This document shows positions 43,667 to 51,124 of a stretch of 64,000 bases of DNA, in pieces. Source of the stretch: Komarekiella delphini-convector SJRDD-AB1 (GTDB lineage Bacteria > Cyanobacteriota > Cyanobacteriia > Cyanobacteriales > Nostocaceae). Each line of letters opens with the position of its first letter. Position 1 is the first letter of the stretch. The stretch spans positions 1-64,000 of the forward strand of contig NZ_VJXY01000004.1 of the NCBI RefSeq assembly GCF_014831675.1. The letters are read 5' to 3'. Position numbers and translations under genes: made by a program. Under the pieces are notes generated by a model. That model made no database searches. It was given only the letters and a program-made list of their open reading frames with translations, and was not told the origin of the DNA.

Positions 43667-43842
43667 GAAACCTAAATATATTAGTCAACAAGACAAATCA
43701 ATGTCAAAATCTTTCTGTATATAGGTTTGATTGTTTTTTCTGGCTACTTTTTGTCTAAGTCTTATATTTAGGTTGTTAACCTTTTTATAGACAAATTATT
43801 TAGCTTTCCGCAAGCAATAAAGTAATAAGTAAGGAAAATTAA

Positions 43843-44286
43843 ATGGTCAATAAACGTCCTCCAGGTTTAATAGCAATTGTTATTTATAAAGGCTTTGTTG
43901 CTTTACTACTTACAGCTACATCTATTGTTCTACTTTTAGCTTTGAAAAAACATGATACCCTTGTGGCCTTTTCCGAATCTTACATATTGGAAGGTAAACG
44001 CGAAGTTATTGAATGGTTACTAGAAAAAATTATTAATATCAAACCACAAACTTTAAAATTTAGTGGAATTGCCACTGCAATATACGCAGTTGTGACAGCC
44101 ATTGAGGCTATCGGTTTATGGTATGAAAAAACTTGGGCAAAGATATTAGTTATTGGATTAGTTGGTATTAGTATACCTCCCGAAATCTATGAGTTAATTA
44201 AAGGGGTAACGATTTTCAAATTTTTAGTCTTTATGGTTAATCTAGCTGTACTATCGTACTTGGTTAGACACTTTTATAAACATTAA
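43843..44286 (+). CDS. DUF2127 membrane protein
   Basis: Membrane protein of 147 residues with about four helices: LIAIVIYKGFVALLLTATSIVLLL, LKFSGIATAIYAVVTAIEAIGLWYEKTWA, ILVIGLVGISIPPEIYELIKG and FLVFMVNLAVLSYLVRHFY. The IEAIGLW-EK-WA and PPEIYEL motifs are typical of DUF2127. Function is unknown. Its stop overlaps the convergent kinase gene end by 4 nt. Confidence 0.87.
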   Translation: MVNKRPPGLIAIVIYKGFVALLLTATSIVLLLALKKHDTLVAFSESYILEGKREVIEWLLEKIINIKPQTLKFSGIATAIYAVVTAIEAIGLWYEKTWAKILVIGLVGISIPPEIYELIKGVTIFKFLVFMVNLAVLSYLVRHFYKH

Positions 44287-45527
44287 TTAAGAGAACTTGC
44301 TGGTAAACGCACTGTAAAACAACTTCCAATTCCCAATTGACTTGTGACGGTAATTAATCCACCGTGGTTTTGAGCAATAGCTTGGGCAATAGCCAATCCT
44401 AAACCAGAACCACCAGAATTATAAGAACGTGATTTATCTGCTCGCCAAAAACGCTCAAAAATATTTTCTAAATCTTTTGGTGCAATTCCTATACCTGTAT
44501 CTTGGACATTAACTACTATATCGGCAGCAGAACGATTAGCTGTGATTTCTACCGTTCCTTCTGACGGTGTGTAATGTATAGCATTTTGAATTAAATTAGT
44601 AAATAGTCGTGTTATTTGATTTGTATCACCTAACAGATAAAGCTTTTCAATTAATTGACTCTTGAGATTAATTTCTTTAGCGATCGCCTGTGGTTGATAT
44701 AGTTGCACTAAGTCGTTTAAAATTAAACTAAGATTAACAGTTTCTTTACTCCGGTTAGGAATATTATCATAACGAGCTAAAAATAGTAAATCTTCAGTGA
44801 GGCGAGTCATTTGGTTAGTAGCACTAGAAATAGCCTGAAATTTTTCTGCGTCAGTTTCTCGCATTCCTTCTGGATATTTTAGTGCTACACCTGCATTACT
44901 TTTAATCGCCATTAAAGGACTGCGGAGTTCATGGGAAGCATCAGCAGTAAACTGTTTTAAGCGTTCAAAGCTTTCTTCAATTGGTTGCATCGCTTGACGA
45001 GTCAGCCAAACTCCACCAACACTACTAATAATCAAAGCTACAACAATTCCACCGCTTAACCCCAAATCTAATTTATTTAAAGTTTCATCGAATTCTTCTA
45101 GAGATTGACTAGCTCTTATATATCCAATGAATTGTTTATCGTCACTACTAATAATTGGTAAAGTGACAGACTGAATACGATTTTTACCAACTGTGTTAAT
45201 TTGTTCTCCTTCTCTGACATTAACAGGTAGACTTAAAATATCTCGCCCCTGTTTTTCAATTAGATTACCTTTAGTATCAAACCAGTTTAATCCTTGATGA
45301 TTTTCAAATAATTTATCTTGAGGTAAGTCATTTTCAATTTTAATTTTACCGTTATCAAACTCGGCATTAGCAGCAGCGACTTGTGCTAATGCAGCAAGTT
45401 TCTCTGTTTGTTGTTTATGCAGGCTATGGGTAAAGACAATGCGAACGGCAATTGCAAATCCACCTAAGATTAATGATAATACGATTAAATAAGACAACAG
45501 TAAACGACGGCGAATTTTTTCAAACAT
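44283..45527 (-). CDS. Sensor histidine kinase, partner of the 45543 regulator
   Basis: Membrane kinase of 414 residues. Helices at about 10-30 and 155-175 enclose a periplasmic sensor region of about 125 residues. Then come HisKA FTADASHELRSPLMAI, N-box LIQNAIHYTP, G1 DTGIGIAPKD, F-box FERFWRADKSRS and G2 GGSGLGLAIAQAI. No clear HAMP domain is visible. It follows the regulator by 15 nt, forming the unit COG4705-RR-HK. Confidence 0.92.
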   Translation of the reverse strand: MFEKIRRRLLLSYLIVLSLILGGFAIAVRIVFTHSLHKQQTEKLAALAQVAAANAEFDNGKIKIENDLPQDKLFENHQGLNWFDTKGNLIEKQGRDILSLPVNVREGEQINTVGKNRIQSVTLPIISSDDKQFIGYIRASQSLEEFDETLNKLDLGLSGGIVVALIISSVGGVWLTRQAMQPIEESFERLKQFTADASHELRSPLMAIKSNAGVALKYPEGMRETDAEKFQAISSATNQMTRLTEDLLFLARYDNIPNRSKETVNLSLILNDLVQLYQPQAIAKEINLKSQLIEKLYLLGDTNQITRLFTNLIQNAIHYTPSEGTVEITANRSAADIVVNVQDTGIGIAPKDLENIFERFWRADKSRSYNSGGSGLGLAIAQAIAQNHGGLITVTSQLGIGSCFTVRLPASSLN

Positions 45528-45542
45528 AAGCTAATTTTGCCC

Positions 45543-46217
45543 TTACTTAGGACACAGACGATAACCAACACCATAAACAGTTTCGATAAAATCTTCTGAA
45601 CTTCCTACGGCTCTGAGTTTCTTTCTTAAATTTGTCATGTGAGTTTTAACGGTTTCCTCCCCGGATAATTTATCAAACTCCCACAATTTATCTAAAATTG
45701 CAGAGCGAGTTAAAACTTGAGTAGGGTTTTTCAAAAAACATTCCAATATCATGTATTCTTTATGTGTTAATGATAGAGGCTTGCTTGCATAGGTGACGTG
45801 ACAATTACTAGAATCTAGTTGTAAATCGCCGTGAATTAAAATTAATTGGCGAGTTTCTGGACTTCTCCGAGATAAAGCTCTAATTCGTGCTGCTAATTCT
45901 TCTAGTTCAAATGGTTTAACTAAATAATCATCTGCACCAGCATCGAGTCCAATTATTTTATCTGGCGTTGTATCGCGTGCTGTCAACATCAAAATAAAAG
46001 CGTTGCAATTAGAAGCACGTAACCGTTTACAGAGAGTAATTCCGTCTAAGCGCGGCAACATTAAATCTAATAAAATTAAATCATAATTACCTGCTTCGGC
46101 ATATTCCCAACCTTCAATCCCATCGTAAGCAATATCAACAGCATGATGCTGGTGTTTTAAATCTTCAGCTAAGGGTTTAGCGATGCGATCGTCATCTTCA
46201 ACTATTAAGATTCTCAT
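45543..46217 (-). CDS. OmpR-family response regulator, candidate Box B regulator
   Basis: Response regulator of 224 residues. The receiver has EDDD, Asp51 (LILLDLMLPRLDG) and KPFELEELAARIRAL. The winged helix has LTHKEYMILECFLKNPTQVLTRSAILDKLWEFDKLSGEETVKTHMTNLRKKL. It lies 109 nt after the COG4705 copy 2 gene, 15 nt before its kinase. The unit has a Box B promoter at 47138, so by the usual autoregulation logic this is the best candidate for the Box B-binding protein. That link is inferred, not shown. Confidence 0.92.
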   Translation of the reverse strand: MRILIVEDDDRIAKPLAEDLKHQHHAVDIAYDGIEGWEYAEAGNYDLILLDLMLPRLDGITLCKRLRASNCNAFILMLTARDTTPDKIIGLDAGADDYLVKPFELEELAARIRALSRRSPETRQLILIHGDLQLDSSNCHVTYASKPLSLTHKEYMILECFLKNPTQVLTRSAILDKLWEFDKLSGEETVKTHMTNLRKKLRAVGSSEDFIETVYGVGYRLCPK

Positions 46218-46326
46218 ATCTTTGATGCTATGCCAAAAATCAGAAAGGGAAAAATTAGCAAACCTACGATTCTAAGGATGAGGGGTGTTCCTATTATGAG
46301 GTAAGTCATCTATCTGCTTAAACGTA

Positions 46327-47070
46327 TCACTCAATTGGGTAACGCACTTTTTTCTCCTTTCGTACAGAAAAGAATAGGACAACCGCCAGTAGGATAAAGG
46401 CGATCGCCGAAGCATAGCCCCTTGGCAGTGATAGACCACCATCTTTGATTGGTTTGGTAAGAAAATCGCCGAAGGTGGCTCCGAAGGGTCGCGTGAAGAT
46501 GAACGCGAGCCAGAATAGGAGGACATCACTCAACTTAGTTATGTAGTGAAGGGCAATGACAACACCAATGACGCTGGCCGTCACGAATGCGCCTTGGATA
46601 TAGCTTAGTCCTAAGTTGCTTGTTAGAAAGTCACCAAAGGCCGTTCCCAAACTGTTTGAGAACACAATTGCCAGCCAATAGGTTGTCTCTGCGTCTTTCC
46701 TTGCGATCGGATAAACGCTCAGATCCCGATCCCGATAATACCAGATAGCCAGAACACTTAAGAGACAGGCTACCAGGATCAGCGATCCCATTGCGTAGCC
46801 CAGTCCGAGAGAGCGATCCATCAGGTCTGAAACTTCAGTTCCGGCTGTGGTTGTCGCAATGATGGCTACCCAGTAAAGGGCTGGACGATATCTGTCAGAT
46901 TGAATTTGAAAAAACAGGAGAATAGCCAGAATGGCAAAAGTTACGGCAAAGGCTATGTAATAACCCAGCCCAAGAGACATTGAGATGAAGTCACCTGCTG
47001 TTTCGCCGAGCGTCGTGGCGATGATCTTCATAATCCAAAAGAAAATTGTGACTTTTGCAACTTTGTTCAT
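46327..47070 (-). CDS. COG4705-type membrane protein, copy 2
   Basis: Polytopic membrane protein of 247 residues, paralogous to 28947-29714. The four repeats read IIATTLGETAGDFISMSLGLGYY, IIATTTAGTEVSDLMDRSLGLGYA, VFSNSLGTAFGDFLTSNLGLSY and IFTRPFGATFGDFLTKPIKDGG. Both copies keep the G-x4-D spacing in every repeat. Base composition here is somewhat more GC-rich than in the neighbours. It is the first gene of the unit with the 45543 regulator and 44283 kinase, and sits under Box B (68 nt upstream) and a more distant Box A. Confidence 0.84.
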   Translation of the reverse strand: MNKVAKVTIFFWIMKIIATTLGETAGDFISMSLGLGYYIAFAVTFAILAILLFFQIQSDRYRPALYWVAIIATTTAGTEVSDLMDRSLGLGYAMGSLILVACLLSVLAIWYYRDRDLSVYPIARKDAETTYWLAIVFSNSLGTAFGDFLTSNLGLSYIQGAFVTASVIGVVIALHYITKLSDVLLFWLAFIFTRPFGATFGDFLTKPIKDGGLSLPRGYASAIAFILLAVVLFFSVRKEKKVRYPIE

Positions 47071-47122
47071 TATTGCTCCTACCTACTGCTGGATACGATA
47101 CTTTATCTAAACTTGCAGGTTT

Positions 47123-47155
47123 ATCGTAGAGAGAAAAAGTCAAGAACTTAGAAAG
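47123..47155 (-). promoter_or_regulatory. Box B promoter of the COG4705-RR-HK operon
   Basis: Minus strand CTTTCTA-AGTT-CTTGACT (47155-47138), 9 nt, TACGAT (47128-47123), start codon about 50 nt later. Confidence 0.78.
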
Positions 47156-47246
47156 AGATGGCTGGTAGTGAAGATTTTTACTCTTTACCTACTGATTTCC
47201 ATCTTCCACTTTCAAATACCAGCAGTAATGCGATCGCACTCAAAGC

Positions 47247-47279
47247 AAAAATACTTCCAGCGATGAAATTAAAATGAAA
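47247..47279 (-). promoter_or_regulatory. Box A, distal to the COG4705-RR-HK operon
   Basis: Minus strand TTTCATT-TTAA-TTTCATC (47279-47262). The hexamer 9 nt downstream is ATTTTT, a poor -10, so activity is uncertain. A short open stretch overlaps it (ending FESGRWKSVGKE) and could instead be a coding remnant. The rest of 47280-47594 contains a repeat module and nothing else I can support. Confidence 0.5.
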
Positions 47280-47594
47280 TTCTATCGCCCTCAAGAAACC
47301 TCAATTTGAAGAAATTCTTACGAATAGCGTAGTGCTTGTAGTTGTTCTAATTGTTGGGTTTGTTCTTGCAGCCGCATAGCGAGGCGATGCCTTTGGCGGG
47401 CTACACCTACGCACACTGTTAAAAAATTGCTAAACAGACAATATGCCAATGTGTTAAACTATTATGCCTTTTTAGCTTCAGGGTTTCTTTCGCAAGCATG
47501 AAGACAAATATCGCCCATAGCTTTATTTTCAAGCAATAACAGTAATTTATTAATCTTATGAATAGGCAAATCAAAAATTTTGATTTGTGGCTAA

Positions 47595-48977
47595 GTGGAC
47601 GTTTGCAAGGGTAATTTAATTGTGAGGCTAAGAACCAGGACAGTAATCACAAATCGTTTGAGCAAATTAGCATTGATTCGCATAATTTGGGTATTTTTAC
47701 TCACTATTTTGATTGTCATAACGATAACTCTCCCCAATTCAGTGAGAGCGCAAGATGAAAGAGTAACAGTACGTCTAGATGGTCGTGCATTGTTCCGAGT
47801 AAGTGCAGTGGATAACACCAAGGCATCAGATCGAGCAAGGCAAATCGAACGACGCATGAATCGGTTATTAGAAAATCCAACAGCAATTTCTCCACCTCAG
47901 ATTGAAACTTCCCAAGATAAGCAACAGCGCGTTATTACTAGTGCGGGAGTACCAATTGTTACTCTAACTTCAACAGATGCTCAAGACAATTTAACAACCG
48001 TTGACGCGCTAGCTATCCAATGGTCACAAGCAATTAATGCTGCTCTTAAACGAGCAAGTCAACGCCGCCTTTCGCCTTGGGGGCGATTTGTAGCAGAAGT
48101 ACAAGCATCAGTAGAGACTGCTTTTGGGCGACTGATAGAATCTGCCATCATAATTATTCCGCGTGCGATCGCTGCTATTTTAGTAATTGGTCTTTTCTGG
48201 GCAATAGCCACATTCATACGCTGGCTGATGCGAATTATTTTCCGCCACATTGTTGAAGATTTGACCGTTGAAAACCTAATTAAGCAGGTTGCATATTACG
48301 CCGTTTGGACACTTGGTTTGATGGTTGCCCTCGATGCTTTTGGCTTTGATCCCCAGGCTGTGGCGACTGGATTAGGATTAACTAGCCTTGCTTTGGGATT
48401 TGCCCTTAAGGATATCATCTCCAACTTTATTAGTGGTATGCTAATTCTTGTATTACGTCCTTTTGAATTGGGCGATCAAATTGTTGTTGGCGAAACCGAA
48501 GGAAACGTTGAACGTATAGAATTGCGTGCTACCCAACTTCGTACCTACGATGGTCGCGTGGTACTAATTCCTAATGCTGAAGTGTTTACTTCTCGAATCA
48601 TTAACAACACAGCTGCACCTATCCGCCGTAGCAGTGTCGAACTATTCATTGGTTACGATAGTGACCTGCAACAAGTAGTTACTGTATTAAAAAATGCAAC
48701 CCAGGCAACACAAGAGGTACTTGATGAGCCGGGGGTTTCTGTGCGGATACGAGAGTTAGGACAAGATGACGTTGTAGTTGAAACGCGCTTTTGGACAGAT
48801 TCGCGGCGTTCTGATTTTGTGGCTACGACATCAGCTGTCAGACAGGCGATAGTTGCTGCGTTGAAAAAAGCGAATATTGGATTACCAGACCCCGATGTCA
48901 GAATTTTAGTGCCGCGTCATCCCCAAAAGTGGCAAGCAGCATTCGGTCTAAAAGATAGTGACACCACTTCATATTAA
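47595..48977 (+). CDS. MscS-family mechanosensitive channel
   Basis: Small-conductance mechanosensitive channel of about 460 residues. A signal or anchor helix near 30-50 and an extra periplasmic domain (about 50-185) precede three helices; the pore helix region reads ATGLGLTSLALGFALKDIISNFISGMLIL, followed by the MscS beta domain (FELGDQIVVGETEGNVERIELRATQLRTYDGRVVLIPNAEVFTS). Such channels release solutes on hypo-osmotic shock. The start is a GTG; nearby alternatives downstream exist. No Box A or B directly precedes it. Confidence 0.92.
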   Translation: MDVCKGNLIVRLRTRTVITNRLSKLALIRIIWVFLLTILIVITITLPNSVRAQDERVTVRLDGRALFRVSAVDNTKASDRARQIERRMNRLLENPTAISPPQIETSQDKQQRVITSAGVPIVTLTSTDAQDNLTTVDALAIQWSQAINAALKRASQRRLSPWGRFVAEVQASVETAFGRLIESAIIIIPRAIAAILVIGLFWAIATFIRWLMRIIFRHIVEDLTVENLIKQVAYYAVWTLGLMVALDAFGFDPQAVATGLGLTSLALGFALKDIISNFISGMLILVLRPFELGDQIVVGETEGNVERIELRATQLRTYDGRVVLIPNAEVFTSRIINNTAAPIRRSSVELFIGYDSDLQQVVTVLKNATQATQEVLDEPGVSVRIRELGQDDVVVETRFWTDSRRSDFVATTSAVRQAIVAALKKANIGLPDPDVRILVPRHPQKWQAAFGLKDSDTTSY

Positions 48978-49029
48978 CCCTGTGAATAAATTTTTACCAA
49001 TATCTACTCAAAATATTATCAACAACAGT

Positions 49030-50421
49030 TCAATGACTATGGCGATGGTGAATGTCCCTAGTGTGAGGGTGAGTGTGATAGAGAATCGTCGTGTGTTCGT
49101 GAAGATGGTTGTGAGGTTCGCCTATATTTATCCCCTCATCGTGGTTATGCTGATGGTGTTCATCATGGATATGTTTATGTTTATGCACAGTAACATAGTG
49201 TAGATGTTCGTGTTCATGTGGATGAGGCGAGAGGGTAATTTGCACTACCACTAGCAGCATCAAGCCTACTAAACTACCATAAATAAACTCACGTTCAGCA
49301 AAGTGACTTCCTAACCAACCCGCAAGAGGGTAAGAGATTGCCCACCAAAGATGACTCCAGGCAAAGTGTGCGCCATAAACTCGCCCTTGTATAGCAGTCG
49401 AGATACGGTCTGCAATTAATGTCTGAGTAGGTAAGTTGACTAAATTTTGCCCCGCACCTGCTACCAACCATAAGACCATCAATACTGTTAAATTTGCGTG
49501 GTTAGCAGGTAATAAAGCCAAGGTGATCAAAGTTGCACCAATAAAAACAAACGTTGTACGCGGCAAACTTCTATTGAACGTACCATAAATAACTGCACAG
49601 AGAGTTGCACCAATCCCAAAAGCTGCCATCACCCAGCCGTACTGCACTTCTCCCAATTGAAGTGTACCTTGGACATAGCCAACAGTATTGACTAAGATTT
49701 GCGCTCCGGCAATTGATGCGACTAACTGCATGAAGAGTGCGTAACGAATAGGTGCATCTGTAAGCAGGCGAGTTGTACCGTCTTGAATGTCTCCCCACGT
49801 TCGGCGTGTTGTCCTGGAAAGCTGTTGATTTTGTGCAACTACGAGCTGACCTGGTAGGGTGAAGATTAACACTGCCGCGATCGCAAAGCTGAGAGCATCC
49901 AAAAAGAAGACTTGTCTTGCACCAATGAAGGCGGCGACACTTCCAGCGATACCGGGGCCAAGTACACCAAGCAATTGGTAAGTAGCCGACGAAAGAGCGA
50001 TCGCCCCTGCATAGTCATTCTCACCCGTGACTAATGGAATTGTGGCTTGGTAAGTTGGGGTAAAAAAAGCATTAAAAACGTTCAGCGCAAATATTAATAT
50101 GTAAACTTGCCAAATCTGCGTCACGAAAGGCAACATACCCACAATTAACATTCTGAATATGTGGGTAATGACCATGATTTTCTTACGGTCGAAGCGGTCT
50201 GCGATCGCACCTGCAAGAGGAGAAAGCAATACAAAAGCAGTCACACGCAGAGTTAAAGCTACTGAAAGCACAACTGCCGCATTCTTTCCAGCTAAGTTAA
50301 AAGCCAGAAGGGCTAAACCCACCCAAGTAAGTGCATCACCCAATAAACTAGTGGTTTGAGCAGTATACAGCCTTGCAAATACCGGATTTCTCAAGCTGCG
50401 GAAAAATGTCAAGGTATTCAT
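49030..50421 (-). CDS. MFS exporter with His-rich C-terminus (NrsD/NreB-like)
   Basis: Twelve-helix major facilitator of 463 residues. The MFS signature GAIADRFDRKKIMV is near residue 80, with helices to about residue 395. The last 65 or so residues are a cytoplasmic His-rich tail (HPHEHEHLHYVTVHKHKHIHDEHHQHNH and LYHTHPHTRDIHHRHSH), with more than 25 histidines. NrsD of Synechocystis and NreB are nickel exporters with this architecture and NrsD is controlled by NrsRS, the relatives of the rppAB pair here. Nickel or cobalt export is therefore likely. No Box A was found directly upstream. Confidence 0.87.
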   Translation of the reverse strand: MNTLTFFRSLRNPVFARLYTAQTTSLLGDALTWVGLALLAFNLAGKNAAVVLSVALTLRVTAFVLLSPLAGAIADRFDRKKIMVITHIFRMLIVGMLPFVTQIWQVYILIFALNVFNAFFTPTYQATIPLVTGENDYAGAIALSSATYQLLGVLGPGIAGSVAAFIGARQVFFLDALSFAIAAVLIFTLPGQLVVAQNQQLSRTTRRTWGDIQDGTTRLLTDAPIRYALFMQLVASIAGAQILVNTVGYVQGTLQLGEVQYGWVMAAFGIGATLCAVIYGTFNRSLPRTTFVFIGATLITLALLPANHANLTVLMVLWLVAGAGQNLVNLPTQTLIADRISTAIQGRVYGAHFAWSHLWWAISYPLAGWLGSHFAEREFIYGSLVGLMLLVVVQITLSPHPHEHEHLHYVTVHKHKHIHDEHHQHNHDEGINIGEPHNHLHEHTTILYHTHPHTRDIHHRHSH

Positions 50422-50692
50422 TTATCAAGGGGCATAGTTATAGAAGTCTTTTATAGTAACATTTTAACACTAATGGGGGGAGGGGGCATATTTATCAAAG
50501 CTGGAAAATAGTCTTGACAAAACCATTTTCACCACTCTGCTATTTTCTAGAAGGCGTGTAGTATTTTTAGCGTTGCTGTTAGCGCAACTTGGCGTTAGCC
50601 ATATCATGGGATAATCTCACCTAATTGGGAACGCATTTTTAATAGTTTCAACCGCCAATTCATTCCGCATTTATGCAACTTCGTATTTTTAG

Positions 50693-50977
50693 TCATGGTT
50701 GTAGTGTCGCTGTAGCAACCATCATTCCCCACACTGCACCAAAATGAAATTTTGTCGCTCGCTCAATATCAAACTGTGCAGATTTGAGGAAATTGTGAAA
50801 TTCAAGTTGGGTATAACACTGCTTATAAGCAGGATCAACCAACTTTAATATAAAATCGCAAAGGCGGCACAATAAATAATCTTTGCACCAATCCAAAATA
50901 ATTACTTGACCATTCCAGCGTTGGTCATATATTGCTGCTAGCTTGTCATACTGCTGGCGAACTTTGGTTTCAGTCAT
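50693..50977 (-). pseudogene. Class I methyltransferase with internal deletion
   Basis: The start (MTETKVRQQYDKLAAIYDQRWN) is the N-terminus of a SAM methyltransferase. It jumps directly to VIILDWCKDYLLCRLCDFIL and the end (FHNFLKSAQFDIERATKFHFGAVWGMMVATA) of the same kind of protein. The SAM-binding glycine motif and about 100 residues are missing, without a frame break. The product is unlikely to be active. It lies between the MFS exporter and RND system 2. Confidence 0.8.
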
Positions 50978-51124
50978 AGTGAATATATGGAACTCTTCAT
51001 TAACCTGATTACTAACACCTTTTGTGCTTAAAATATCAAGATGAATCAAAATTTACTCAAGGCAAACAATTATATTTAGACGTTTCATCAATAACTCTAG
51101 AAGATAAAATTCCTATGATATTTA

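Noticed and set aside
21144-47155. Box B read as ordinary sigma-70 promoters with TTGACT as the -35
   Set aside because: The conserved hexamer is 9 nt after TTGACT, far short of the usual 16-18, and conservation extends to a second half-site 11 bp upstream. The activator-box reading fits better.
47200-47290. Short minus-strand open stretch ending FESGRWKSVGKE, possibly the end of a lost membrane protein
   Set aside because: Only about 30 codons, stops directly upstream and no recognisable family. It overlaps the Box A copy, which weakens that copy, but does not support a gene.
50505-50530. TCTTGACAAAACC as a further Box B
   Set aside because: The first half-site and AnTT linker are absent, and no suitable hexamer lies 9 nt downstream.
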